Source: Kitasatospora sp. GP82 (GTDB taxonomy: Bacteria; Actinomycetota; Actinomycetes; Streptomycetales; Streptomycetaceae). Taken from it: 64,000 bases of DNA. Position 1 is the stretch's first letter. The number at the start of each line of letters is the position of its first letter. The translations under genes and the position numbers were made by a program. The notes under the pieces were generated by a model that was given only the letters and a program-made list of their open reading frames with translations, had not been told where the DNA came from and did not search any database. The stretch covers positions 1 through 64,000 of the forward strand of contig NZ_JARZAJ010000018.1 in NCBI RefSeq assembly GCF_029892105.1, read 5' to 3'. Positions 43,087 to 54,068 of this stretch are shown here, one piece after another.

Positions 43087-43148
43087 GGTTTTCCAGGGGC
43101 GCGGGGAACGGCGCGGGTTTTCCGCGCCCCTGAAAACCAACCCCTTGC
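43087..43148. terminator. Dispersed-repeat hairpin between convergent hrpB and polA
   Basis: GGTTTTCCAGGGGCGCGG (43087-43104) pairs with CCGCGCCCCTGAAAACC (43132-43148) with one bulged base. It sits between two convergent genes and can terminate both. The arms share the CAGGGGCGCGG ends of elements A and B. Confidence 0.7.
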
Positions 43149-43230
43149 GCGACGAGAAGCCGCTCGGCTCGCCGCACCCCAAGGAGGGCGGCGGACTGCT
43201 GTGGTCAACTGTCCGCCGCCCCGGGGTGGT

Positions 43231-45975
43231 TCAGTGTGCGGCTGTCTCCCAGTTGGCGCCGAGGCCGACCGAGACGTCGAGCGGGGCGCGCAGCGGGTAG
43301 GCGCCCGCCATCTGCTCGCGGACGATCTTCTCGACCGGAGTGCGCTCGCCCGGGGCCAGCTCCAGGACGATTTCGTCGTGCACCTGGAGCAGCATCCGGG
43401 ACTTGAGCTTCGCCGTGCGCAGTGCCTCGTCGACCCGGAGCATCGCGATCTTGACGATGTCGGCGGCCGAGCCCTGGATCGGGGCGTTGAGCGCCATCCG
43501 CTCCGCCATCTCGCGGCGCTGGCGGTTGTCGCTGGTGAGGTCGGGCAGATAGCGGCGGCGGCCGAGCAGGGTCTCGGTGTAGCCGGTGGCGCGGGCCTCC
43601 TCGACGACGCGGCGCAGGTAGTCGCGGACGCCGCCGAACCGCTCGAAGTAGGTGTCCATCAGGCCCTGGGCCTCGGCGGGCTTGACGCCGAGCTGCTGCG
43701 AGAGGCCGTACGCGGAGAGCCCGTACGCCAGGCCGTAGGACATCGCCTTGATCTTGCGGCGCATCTCGGCGTCGACCGCGCCCGGGGCTACCTCGAAGAC
43801 CTGGGAGGCGACGGTGGTGTGCAGGTCCTCGCCAGTGGCGAAGGCTTCGATCAGGGCCTCGTCCTCGGAGAGGTGGGCCATGATGCGCAGCTCGATCTGC
43901 GAGTAGTCGGCGGTGAGCAGTGCCTCGTAGCCCTCGCCGACCACGAAGGCGCGGCGGATCTGGCGGCCCTCCTCGGTGCGGACGGGAATGTTCTGCAGGT
44001 TCGGGTCCTGCGAGGAGAGGCGTCCGGTGGCGGCGACCATCTGGTTGAAGGTGGTGTGGATCCGGCCCTGCGGGGAGACCGTCTTGAGCAGGCCCTCGAC
44101 GGTGGTGCGCAGCTTGGCCTGGTCGCGGTGGCGGAGCAGGATGACCGGCAGCTCGTTGGTGGTCTGGGTGGCGAGCCAGGTCAGCGCGTCGGCGTCGGTG
44201 GTGTAGCCGGTCTTGATCTTCTTGGTCTTGGGCAGGCCGAGCTCGCCGAAGAGGATCTCCTGGAGCTGCTTGGGCGAGCCGAGGTTGAAGGGGTGCCCGG
44301 CGGCGGCGTGCGCCTCGTCGACGCAGCGCTGGATCTCGGCGGCGAACTGCGACTCGATGGTGGTGAGCCAGGCGCGGTCGGCGGCGATGCCGGTGCGCTC
44401 CATCCGGGCGAGCAGCTCGGCGATGGGCAGTTCCATCTCGTGCATCAGCTTGTCGGCGCCGACCTGGGTGAGCCGGGTCTCGAAGTAGGCGGCGAGGTCG
44501 AGGACGGCGCGGGCCTGGGTCATCAGGGCCTGGGCGCCGGCGGTCGGGTCGTGCTCGGGCGCGTCGAAGGAGAGTTGGCCGCTCTCGGCGACGGCGGCGG
44601 GGGCGAGCGAACGGGCGAGGTACTCCTCGGCGAGGACGTCGAGGGTGAAGGTGCGGCGGCCCGGCTTGTCGAGGTAGGCGGCGAGGGCGGTATCTGCGGT
44701 GACACCCGCGATCTGCCAGCCCTGCTCGGCGAAGGCGCGCATGACCTGCTTGGCGATGTGCAGCGCCTTGGGGTGCTCGGCGTCCGCCAGCCAGGCGGCG
44801 AAGGCGCGTTCGTCGGCCTCGGCCAGCTGGGCCGGGTCGAACCAGGCCGCGTCCTCGCCACAGGCCAGGGCGATCTCCTGGACGCGGCCGGTGCCGAGCG
44901 CCCATTCGTAGACGGCGGCGACGGCGATCAGGCCCTTGCTGTGCGCCTCGAGCCAGCCGGCCAGTGCACCGGCCTCGGTGAGCACCTCGCCCTCGACGGC
45001 GACACCGGGGGCTGCTGCCGGCTCGGCGGCCTCCTCGGCGCCGCCCGGGTCGACGCCGTAGACGCGCTCGCGGAAGTTGGGGTTGCGGAACTCCAGCGCC
45101 TCCAGGATCTCGCCGACGGCGCCCTTGTCGAACGGCTCACGGGCCAGGTCGGCCACGCCGAGTGGCAGCTCGACGTCACGGACCAGCTCGGTGAGCACCC
45201 GGTTGCGCCTGACGGAGTCGAGGTGCTCGCGCAGCTTCTCGCCGATCTTGCCCTTGACCTCGTCGGCGCGGGCGACCAACTCCTCGAAGGAGCCGAACTG
45301 GTTGACCCACTTCGCGGCCGTCTTCTCGCCGACGCCGGGGATACCGGGCAGGTTGTCGGACGGGTCGCCGCGCAGCGCGGCAAGGTCCGGGTACTGGCTG
45401 GGAGTTACGCCGTACTTCTCGGCGACCTTCTCGGGGGTGTAGCGGGTGAGCTCGGAGACGCCCTTGGTCGGGTAGAGCACGGTGACGTGCTCGTTGACCA
45501 GTTGGAGCGAGTCGCGGTCGCCGGTGACGATCAGCACCTCGAAGCCCTCGGCCGCGGCGGCGGTGGCGAGGGTGGCGATGATGTCGTCCGCCTCGAAGTT
45601 CTCGACGGACATCCGGGAGATCTTCATCGCGTCGAGCAGCTCGTGGATCAGGCCGATCTGGCTCTTGAACTCGTCGGGCGTCTTGGCGCGGTTGGCCTTG
45701 TAGTCGGGGAACTCCTCTGAGCGGAAGGTCTTCCTGGAGAGGTCGAAGGCGACGGCGAGGTGGGTGGGCTGCTCGTCCCGCACCGTGTTGGCGAGCATCG
45801 AGGCGAAGCCGTACACCGCGTTGGTGGACTGGCCGGTGGAGGTACTGAAGTTCTCCACGGGCAGGGCGAACCACGCCCGGTAGGCCATCGAATGCCCGTC
45901 GAGCAGCATCAGCCGGGGCCGCTGACCCGAACCGGCGCCACCCGACGCACTCTTCCCTGCACTCTGCGTAGCCAC
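43231..45975 (-). CDS. polA: DNA polymerase I
   Basis: A 914-residue family A polymerase. The 5'-nuclease domain starts at RLMLLDGHSMAYRAWFALP and has DNLPGIPGVGEKTAAKWV and VTGDRDSLQLV. The middle 3'-5' exonuclease-like domain appears to lack the DEDD catalytic residues, as is known in actinobacteria, so proofreading is doubtful. The polymerase domain has motif A DYSQIELRIMAHLSEDEA, motif B RRKIKAMSYGLAYGLS and motif C LQVHDEIVLE. It fills gaps and repairs DNA. I chose GTG 45975; GTG 46002 is possible, and the TTG 63 bases upstream is unlikely. It is divergent from the thioesterase. Confidence 0.95.
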   Translation of the reverse strand: MATQSAGKSASGGAGSGQRPRLMLLDGHSMAYRAWFALPVENFSTSTGQSTNAVYGFASMLANTVRDEQPTHLAVAFDLSRKTFRSEEFPDYKANRAKTPDEFKSQIGLIHELLDAMKISRMSVENFEADDIIATLATAAAAEGFEVLIVTGDRDSLQLVNEHVTVLYPTKGVSELTRYTPEKVAEKYGVTPSQYPDLAALRGDPSDNLPGIPGVGEKTAAKWVNQFGSFEELVARADEVKGKIGEKLREHLDSVRRNRVLTELVRDVELPLGVADLAREPFDKGAVGEILEALEFRNPNFRERVYGVDPGGAEEAAEPAAAPGVAVEGEVLTEAGALAGWLEAHSKGLIAVAAVYEWALGTGRVQEIALACGEDAAWFDPAQLAEADERAFAAWLADAEHPKALHIAKQVMRAFAEQGWQIAGVTADTALAAYLDKPGRRTFTLDVLAEEYLARSLAPAAVAESGQLSFDAPEHDPTAGAQALMTQARAVLDLAAYFETRLTQVGADKLMHEMELPIAELLARMERTGIAADRAWLTTIESQFAAEIQRCVDEAHAAAGHPFNLGSPKQLQEILFGELGLPKTKKIKTGYTTDADALTWLATQTTNELPVILLRHRDQAKLRTTVEGLLKTVSPQGRIHTTFNQMVAATGRLSSQDPNLQNIPVRTEEGRQIRRAFVVGEGYEALLTADYSQIELRIMAHLSEDEALIEAFATGEDLHTTVASQVFEVAPGAVDAEMRRKIKAMSYGLAYGLSAYGLSQQLGVKPAEAQGLMDTYFERFGGVRDYLRRVVEEARATGYTETLLGRRRYLPDLTSDNRQRREMAERMALNAPIQGSAADIVKIAMLRVDEALRTAKLKSRMLLQVHDEIVLELAPGERTPVEKIVREQMAGAYPLRAPLDVSVGLGANWETAAH

Positions 45976-46164
45976 GTCAACGTCCGTTCCTGCCGATTCC
46001 ACTACTCGCCCACCGATCCTATGGCCCGCCGCCGACAACGCCCGCGAGTACGCGCACGGCGGCCTCCGTCGGCGGGCGGACCGGTCGTACGATCACAAGC
46101 AGCACGACGCACGACACCAAGTACGAGCAGCACGACGATGTGACCCTCGAACGGTAGGAGCACC

Positions 46165-46617
46165 ATGACCGACGCGGCCCCGGTTCTCAAAGTCCCGCAG
46201 GACGTTCTCGACCACTTCGCAAAACTGGGCGTCGACGCGTCCACCTTCACCGGCGGCCACCTCGGCGACCGGCTCGGCATCCGGGTCGTGGAGGCGTCCG
46301 GGGACCGGGTGGTCGGCACCATGCCGGTCGAGGGCAACCAGCAGCCGTACGGTCTGCTGCACGGCGGCGCCTCGGCGGCGCTGGCGGAGACGCTCGGCTC
46401 GATCGGGGCGATGCTGCACGCCGGACCCGGCCGGTACGCGGTGGGCGTGGACCTGAACGCCACCCACCACCGCTCGGCCACCTCGGGCCTGGTGACGGGC
46501 GTGGCGACGGCCGTCTTCAAGGGCCGCACTGCGGCGACGTACGAGATCGCGATCACCGACGACACCGGGAAGCGGATCACCAGCTGCCGGCTCACCTGCA
46601 TGCTGCGCGACCTGTAG
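46165..46617 (+). CDS. PaaI family acyl-CoA thioesterase (hotdog fold)
   Basis: A 150-residue hotdog thioesterase. The catalytic region is PYGLLHGGASAALAETLGS, followed by GVDLNATHHRSATSG and the strand VTGVATAVFKGRTAATYEIAI. Such enzymes hydrolyse phenylacetyl-CoA-type or other aromatic acyl-CoA esters; substrate not determinable. ATG 46165 has AGGAG four bases upstream. It is divergent from polA. The leader region 45976-46164 has two direct AGCAGCACGAC copies (46098, 46126). Confidence 0.9.
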   Translation: MTDAAPVLKVPQDVLDHFAKLGVDASTFTGGHLGDRLGIRVVEASGDRVVGTMPVEGNQQPYGLLHGGASAALAETLGSIGAMLHAGPGRYAVGVDLNATHHRSATSGLVTGVATAVFKGRTAATYEIAITDDTGKRITSCRLTCMLRDL

Positions 46618-46644
46618 CGCGCACGCCCCTCCGAGGCAGGCCGT

Positions 46645-46837
46645 CAGGGGCGCGGGGCTCCGCTTGGTCAACCGCGTGCGAGAGTCGGGAGGCGACTTGG
46701 GCCAGCCGGGCCCGGTGGGCCACTTGCACCTCGTGAACTCCCGGTGGGGCAGTGCAAGTTACTCACCAGAGGATCGGTGCGGCCTGGAATCCTCCGTTTC
46801 GCGCACGCAGTTGATCGAGCAGAGCCCCGCGCCCCTG
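46645..46837. repeat. MITE-like inverted-repeat element B
   Basis: About 193 bp with 16-bp perfect terminal inverted repeats CAGGGGCGCGGGGCTC (46645-46660) and GAGCCCCGCGCCCCTG (46822-46837). The inside aligns, inverted, with element A at 40.1 kb, best at the 30-bp core 46703-46732. ACTTGCAC in the core can pair with GTGCAAGT about 25 bases later, so RNA folding is possible. Confidence 0.75.
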
Positions 46838-47614
46838 CAAGGTTCACCCTTGCCCCTCAAAGGCTCCCGGGTCGAGGAAGCCCAACTCCCCTTGCTCGCC
46901 TGCCTCGTGTGGCGCTGGAGCCCCGCAGGTCCTTGACCGTCTCTTTGTTTGAGGCCCGTACCCGGTGGGCAGTCCTTCGCCAGACGAGGGGGCTTCGGCA
47001 TGTCCGGCACTGGGCACGGCAACGGTCGATCGTTGAACGATCTGGTTGAGGCGACGACACATCAACCAGGTGCGACTGCTTGCCCGTCGGCGGCAGGGCG
47101 CGGCCTCCGCCGGCCCGATCAGGCAGCCAACTCCCCTCCGCGCGACGCGGACGACAGCTCCCCTGATGCAACACTGCGTAATCAGTGCGCAATCCAGGCG
47201 CCCGGCCGGATTCCGGCGGGCCGATACGCCAGAGGTCGATCCGGAAACCTCCATTCGGCCTGCTCCGACTCCGGTTTTCGGACGTCGGTGCCTGCTCAGG
47301 CCGCCCAGGACGTGGACGTCCCAGTTCCGAACTGCCTTGTGGCCGACCGGGTTTCAGGTCACTCGACCCGGCGCCGCCGCGCCGCGGCCCACGACTCGCA
47401 ATCCCCGATCGAGCGGAATTGATCGGAATGCGAGACCGCTTCGACAGGCTCCGATAACAAGAGAATCACAGCCTGTCCGCCCCCCTGCCCGAGTCGTCGA
47501 ACGCGCTCTAGAGTCACGGCCAGTCACCGCGCCGACGGATTGAGCCCGGCCCCAGCGCGCGACCCGGCGCCCCGCCATGTCCGGCCGGGCGCCCCCCGCA
47601 GAAAGGGAACTTTC
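46838..47614. other. About 780 bp without a convincing gene
   Basis: Several short open frames exist on both strands, but none shows streptomycete third-position bias, a ribosome site or a recognisable motif, and the base composition is less GC-rich. A 15-bp palindrome GATCGTTGAACGATC lies at 47028-47042. The right end must hold the livK promoter. It could be a decayed gene, a long regulatory region or a small RNA locus; I cannot tell. Confidence 0.5.
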
Positions 47615-48844
47615 GTGCGTAATCGTTCAATGATTGTCCTGAGCATCGCAGTCGTGGGAGCGCTCACCGTCTCGGCCTGTGGCTCACGTGACAGCAAGAA
47701 GGGCGGCTCGGACGGCTCCGGAGCGGGCACCACCGTCGTCATCGGCGTCGACGCCCCGCTCACCGGCGACCTCTCCGCCATCGGCATCGGCATCAAGAAC
47801 TCCGTGGACCTGGCCGTCAGGACGGCCAACGCCACCAACGAAGTCCCCGGCGTCAAGTTCGAGATCAAGGCCCTGGACGACACCGCCAAGCCCGCCCCCG
47901 GCCAGCAGAACGCCACCCAGCTGGTCGCCGACAAGAACGTCCTCGGCGTCGTCGGACCGCTCAACTCCAGTGTGGCGCAGTCGATGCAACAGATCTTCAA
48001 CGACGCCAACCTGGTCGAGATATCCCCCGCCAACACCGGCGTCGCCCTGACCCAGGGTGAGAAGTGGGCGAGCGGCACCAAGGTCCGTCCGTTCAAGACC
48101 TATTTCCGCACCGCCACCACCGACGCCGTCCAAGGCCCCTTCGCCGCCCAGTACCTGTACAACGACGCCAAGAAGACCAAGGTCTTCCTGATCGACGACC
48201 AGAAGACCTACGGGGCCGGCCTCGCCTCCACCTTCAAGGGCGAGTTCACCAAACTCGGCGGCACCGTCATCGGAGAGGAGCACATCAACCCCGACGACCG
48301 CGACTTCAGCGCGATTGCCACCAAGGTCAAGAACTCCGGCGCCGAGGCCATCTACTACGGCGGTGAGTACCCCGCCGCAGGCCCCCTCTCGCTCCAGGTC
48401 AAGGACGCCGGTGCCAACATCCCGGTGATGGGCGGCGACGGCATGCAGAGCGCCGACTTCATCAAGCTCAACCCCAAGAGCCAGGGCGACCTGGCCACCG
48501 CCGTCGGCCTCTCGGTCGAGAAGCTGCCCTCCGCCGCCAAGTTCATCGCCGACTACGCCGCCGCCGGCTACAAGGACCCCTACGAGACCTACGGCGGCTA
48601 CTCCTACGACAGCGCCTGGGCCATCATCCAGGGCATCAAGGCCGTCGCCGCCGCCAACAACGGCAAGCTCCCCGGCGACGCCCGCGCCAAGGTCGTCGAC
48701 GCCGTCCAGAAGGTCGGTTTCGCGGGCGTCTCCGGCACCGTCTCCTTCGACGAGTTCGGCGACACCACCAACAAGCAGCTCACCGTCTACAAGGTCCAGG
48801 ACGGCAAGTGGGCGGTGGAGAAGTCCGGCACCTTCACCGGCTGA
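47615..48844 (+). CDS. livK: Branched-chain amino acid ABC transporter substrate-binding lipoprotein
   Basis: A 409-residue periplasmic-binding protein of type I fold. The signal peptide ends in lipobox LTVSAC. The mature part contains VVIGVDAPLTGDLSAIGIGI, VLGVVGPLNSSVAQSMQ, FKTYFRTATTDAVQGPFAAQ and VFLIDDQKTYGAGLA, the LivK/Leu-Ile-Val-binding pattern. It captures leucine-type amino acids (or related amides) outside the membrane. GTG 47615 follows AAAGGGA; ATG 47630 is possible. It is first in livK-livH-livM-livG-livF; a 157-bp gap with a small hairpin (48857-48882) separates it from livH and may tune expression of the rest. Confidence 0.93.
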   Translation: MRNRSMIVLSIAVVGALTVSACGSRDSKKGGSDGSGAGTTVVIGVDAPLTGDLSAIGIGIKNSVDLAVRTANATNEVPGVKFEIKALDDTAKPAPGQQNATQLVADKNVLGVVGPLNSSVAQSMQQIFNDANLVEISPANTGVALTQGEKWASGTKVRPFKTYFRTATTDAVQGPFAAQYLYNDAKKTKVFLIDDQKTYGAGLASTFKGEFTKLGGTVIGEEHINPDDRDFSAIATKVKNSGAEAIYYGGEYPAAGPLSLQVKDAGANIPVMGGDGMQSADFIKLNPKSQGDLATAVGLSVEKLPSAAKFIADYAAAGYKDPYETYGGYSYDSAWAIIQGIKAVAAANNGKLPGDARAKVVDAVQKVGFAGVSGTVSFDEFGDTTNKQLTVYKVQDGKWAVEKSGTFTG

Positions 48845-49001
48845 CCCCCGGGCTCAGGCCCCGAACCACCAGCGCGGGGGCCAGGGCCCGTTGCAGAGGT
48901 CCCGCCGGGCGCGCGGCCCCTGCAGCAGCAGGCCTGTGACGCGCCCCCGCGCACCCACATCCACCCGTACCCCGCGTACCCCGTACAACGGAGGCCGAGC
49001 G

Positions 49002-49931
49002 GTGAACGAACTACCGCAGCAGCTGGCCAACGGCCTGATCCTGGGAGCCCTCTACGGGCTCGTCGCGATCGGCTACACGATGGTCTACGGCATCGTCCAG
49101 CTCATCAACTTCGCCCACGGCGAGATCTTCATGGTGGGCGGCTTCGGGGCCCTCACCGCCTACCTCGCCCTGCCCGGCGGTACCACCCTCTGGCTCGCCG
49201 TCCCGCTCATGCTGGCCGCCGGAATCACCGTCTCCACCCTGGTCGCCGTCGGCGCCGAACGCTTCGCCTACCGGCCGCTGCGGGGCGCACCCCGGCTCGC
49301 CCCGCTGATCACCGCGATCGGCCTGTCGATCGTGCTCCAGCAACTCGTCTTCTCCTTCTACCCCGACGCCAAGAAGGCCAAGGTCTTCCCCAAGATCCCC
49401 GGCGACGCCTTCCAGGTCCTCGGCATGACCATCCAGCGCAGCGACCTCTTCCTGATCGTCGCCGCCCCCGTCTGCATGATCATCCTCGGCTGGTTCGTCA
49501 ACCGCACCCGCTCCGGGCGCGCCATGCAGGCCACCAGCCAGGACCCGGACACCGCAAAGCTGATGGGCATCGACACCGACCGGATCATCGTGCTCGCCTT
49601 CGCCATCGGCGCCGCCTTCGCCGCCGTCGCCGCCGTCGCCTACGGACTGCGCACCGGCCAGGTCGACTTCCGGATGGGCTTCATCCTCGGACTGAAGGCC
49701 TTCACCGCCGCCGTCCTCGGCGGCATCGGCAACATCTACGGCGCCATGGTCGGCGGCCTCGTCCTCGGCCTCGCCGAAGGGCTCGCCACCGCCTACATCC
49801 AGCACCTGCCCGGGATGCACCTCTTCGGCGGCGGCGCCTGGAAGGACGTCTGGGCCTTCGTACTCCTCATCGTCGTACTGCTCGCCCGGCCCCAGGGCCT
49901 GCTCGGCGAGCGCGTCGCGGACAGGGCGTGA
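49002..49931 (+). CDS. livH: Branched-chain amino acid ABC transporter permease LivH
   Basis: A 309-residue permease with about eight membrane segments. Typical LivH motifs are LANGLILGALYGLVAIGYTMVYGI, INFAHGEIFMVGG, and GLKAFTAAVLGGIGNIYGAMVGG near the C-terminus, which contains the EAA-like coupling region. GTG 49002 has GGAGG seven bases upstream. Its stop overlaps the GTG start of livM (GTGA), implying coupling. Confidence 0.95.
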   Translation: MNELPQQLANGLILGALYGLVAIGYTMVYGIVQLINFAHGEIFMVGGFGALTAYLALPGGTTLWLAVPLMLAAGITVSTLVAVGAERFAYRPLRGAPRLAPLITAIGLSIVLQQLVFSFYPDAKKAKVFPKIPGDAFQVLGMTIQRSDLFLIVAAPVCMIILGWFVNRTRSGRAMQATSQDPDTAKLMGIDTDRIIVLAFAIGAAFAAVAAVAYGLRTGQVDFRMGFILGLKAFTAAVLGGIGNIYGAMVGGLVLGLAEGLATAYIQHLPGMHLFGGGAWKDVWAFVLLIVVLLARPQGLLGERVADRA

Positions 49932-51732
49932 CCACCGTGAGAAGCACCGAGACCACCCCGGTCGTGCCCATCCCTAGCGGCCCGGCCCGCATCCTCACCG
50001 CCGCCGGAGCCACCGGCACCGCCGCCTCCGCCTTCCTCGCCTGGACCTGGACCTCCGGCTTCCCCGGCGACCTCACCGTCTACGGCTACCCCGGCGGCCT
50101 CCAGTGGCTCACCCTCGCCGGCGCCCTGATCACCCTCCTCCTCACCCTCGCCTCCTACCACCTGCCGGGACTGCGCTGGACCAGCCCCAGCGGCGGCAAC
50201 AACGGCATCCTGTACGCCGCCCTCGGCGCCGCCGCCACCACCTGGTTCACCCTGATCGCCATCTCCGCCGAACTCGGGGGCCTGGCCAACCTGGAGCCCG
50301 GCGGCTGGGCCGCCGGCGCCACCTCGCTCATCACCCTCCTCGGCGCCCTCGGCCTGCCGCTGGACCGTCATCCGCGCGGCGCCGGACAGGGCATCACCCG
50401 CTACCTGGGCCTGCGCCTGGCCAAGGTCGAGCGCCCGCTCCCGCCTGTGCGCGAACTCCCCTCCCCGATCGAGGTCCTGCTCATCGTCGTGGCCTTCGCC
50501 ACCGGGCTGTACGCGATCACCTTCGGCCTCGACACCGACTACGGCGAACTGTTCACCGCCTATCTGCTGCTGGCCGGATTCACCGTGGCCGCACTCACCA
50601 AGTCCGGCCTCGTCACCCGGCTGCGCGCGCTGGCCGTCAAGCACCGAACGGTCACCACCGGCGCCGCCTTCGCCGCAGCCGCCGCCTTCCCCTTCACCCA
50701 GAGCAGCGACCAGTACACCTCGGTCGCCACCAACATCCTGATCTTCGCCACCGTCGCCCTCGGCCTGAACATCGTGGTCGGCCTCGCCGGACTGCTCGAC
50801 CTCGGCTACGTCGCCTTTCTCGGTGTGGGCGCCTACGCCGCCGCCCTGGTCTCCGGCTCGCCCGCCTCCCCGATCCACGTCCACTTCCCCTTCTGGGCGG
50901 CGATGTTGACGGGCGCAGCGGTGTCCATCGTGTTCGGTGTACTGATCGGCGCCCCCACCCTGCGGCTGCGCGGCGACTACCTCGCCATCGTCACCCTGGG
51001 CTTCGGCGAGATCTTCCGCATCACCATGAACAACCTCAACGGCACCACCGGGCCCAAGGTCACCAACGGCGCCAACGGCATCCCCCGCATCCCCGACCTG
51101 GTGAGCCCCGGCTTCACCATCCGCGGCCTGCACATCCCCGCCTTCGACTTCGGCCGGAAGCACAGCATCGGCGGCCTCGAACTCGGCCGCTTCTCCAACT
51201 ACTACCTGCTGATGCTGCTGGTCACCGCCTTCGTCGTGCTGGTCTTCGCCCGGGTCGGCAACTCCCGGATCGGCCGCGCCTGGATCGCCATCCGCGAGGA
51301 CGAGACCGCCGCCGAGGCCATGGGCATCAACGGCTTCCGCCTCAAACTCCTCGCCTTCGCCCTCGGTGCCTGCATGGCAGGCCTCGCAGGCACCGTCCAG
51401 GCCCACGTCAGCTACACCGTCACCCCCGACCAGTACACCTTCGCCGAAGCCCTGCCGCCCAACTCCGCCTTCCTGCTCGCCGCCGTCATCCTCGGCGGCA
51501 TGGGCACCATCAGCGGCCCACTGGTCGGCGCCACCCTCCTGTTCCTCATCCCGAAGAAACTGGAGTTCCTCTCCGACTACCAGCTGCTCGCCTTCGGCCT
51601 CGCGCTGATCGTCCTGATGCGGGTCCGCCCGGAGGGCCTGATCCCCAACCGGCGCCGGCAGCTCGAATTCCACGAGGCGGACATCCCCGACCAGGCCGCC
51701 TCCCCGGAGACCGCCCTCACCAAGGCAGGGGC

Positions 51733-51736
<4 letters not shown>
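49928..51736 (+). CDS. livM: Branched-chain amino acid ABC transporter permease LivM, with extra N-terminal membrane region
   Basis: A 602-residue permease. The C-terminal 350 residues are canonical LivM: NIVVGLAGLLDLGYVAFLGVGAYAAAL, LRLRGDYLAIVTLGFGEIFRIT, SRIGRAWIAIREDETAAEAMGIN and AVILGGMGTISGPLVGA. The first 250 residues add several hydrophobic segments not found in short LivM proteins (E. coli about 425). GTG 49928 overlaps the livH stop by four bases, and its own stop overlaps livG in the same way. Confidence 0.94.
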
Positions 51737-53261
<1,525 letters not shown>

Positions 53262-53266
53262 ACGCC

Positions 53267-53300
53267 GAAGGCCCGGCCGCTGCGGAGCGGCCGGGCCTTC
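53267..53300. terminator. Bidirectional terminator between livF and pdtaR
   Basis: Perfect 15-bp arms GAAGGCCCGGCCGCT and AGCGGCCGGGCCTTC with a 4-nt loop, starting six bases after the livF stop. The genes on both sides converge here. Confidence 0.85.
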
Positions 53301-53312
53301 GTCACACCTGTC

Positions 53313-53972
53313 TCAGCCCTCGGACTGGGCCTCCTCGGCCTTCTTCCTGTCCTGGGCGATGCCCTCCTCGATGACGGCCTCGGCCACCGCCGCCATCGTC
53401 ATCCGGCGGTCCATCGACGTCTTCTGGATCCAGCGGAACGCAGCCGGCTCGTTCAGCCCGAACTTCGTCTGCAGCACGCTCTTCGCCCGGTCCACCAGCT
53501 TGCGGGTCTCCAACCGCTGGGTCAGGTCCGCGATCTCGCCCTCGAGCGCCCGCAGCTCCGTGTACCGGGAGACCGCCATCTCGATCGCCGGGACGAGATC
53601 ACTCTTGCTGAACGGCTTCACGATGTACGCCATCGCCCCGGCGTCCCGGGCCCGGTCGACCAGCTCGCGCTGCGAGAACGCGGTCAGCATCAGCACCGGC
53701 GCCAGGTGCGCCTCGTGGATCCGCTCGGCCGCCGACAGCCCGTCCAGGATCGGCATCTTCACATCGAGGATCGCCAGATCCGGCCTCAGCTCCTCGACCA
53801 GCCGAACCGCCGTCTCCCCGTCCCCGGCCTCGCCTACGACGGTGTAGCCCTCCTCCTCCAACATCTCCTTGAGGTCGAGACGGATCAACGTCTCGTCCTC
53901 GGCGATCACAATTCGGGTGATCTGGGGCGAGTCGGTCTCAAGCGCCTGGGGCTGCTCGTCGGCGGTGCTCAC
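53313..53972 (-). CDS. pdtaR: ANTAR-domain response regulator (PdtaR-like)
   Basis: A 219-residue response regulator. The receiver domain has IVIAEDETLIR, the phospho-acceptor Asp 70 in LAILDVKMPILDG, the Thr/Ser LMLTAFSQRE and Lys in YIVKPFSKSDL. After a coiled-coil linker (LRALEGEIADLTQRLETRK) comes an ANTAR domain (KSVLQTKFGLNEPAAFRWIQKTSM), which binds paired hairpins in nascent RNA to prevent termination. It resembles M. tuberculosis Rv1626 (PdtaR), whose kinase is PdtaS, probably encoded elsewhere. GTG 53972 has GGAG five bases upstream; ten extra in-frame residues before it lack a ribosome site. Confidence 0.93.
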   Translation of the reverse strand: MSTADEQPQALETDSPQITRIVIAEDETLIRLDLKEMLEEEGYTVVGEAGDGETAVRLVEELRPDLAILDVKMPILDGLSAAERIHEAHLAPVLMLTAFSQRELVDRARDAGAMAYIVKPFSKSDLVPAIEMAVSRYTELRALEGEIADLTQRLETRKLVDRAKSVLQTKFGLNEPAAFRWIQKTSMDRRMTMAAVAEAVIEEGIAQDRKKAEEAQSEG

Positions 53973-54068
53973 GTGGCTCCTCGTTCGGGCGGGGTACTGC
54001 ATGCACGAGCCTACCTAGACACGGTATGTTGGTCTTACGCAGGGCGGGCAACCGCCTTCGAAATGTAG

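Noticed and set aside
43201..45720. 839-codon open frame on the plus strand
   Set aside because: Antisense of polA; Leu/Gly/Val/Asp-rich without motifs.
46949..47543. Open frames of 90-165 codons in the empty region
   Set aside because: No ribosome site, no third-position GC bias and Arg/Pro/Thr-rich composition; not supported as genes.
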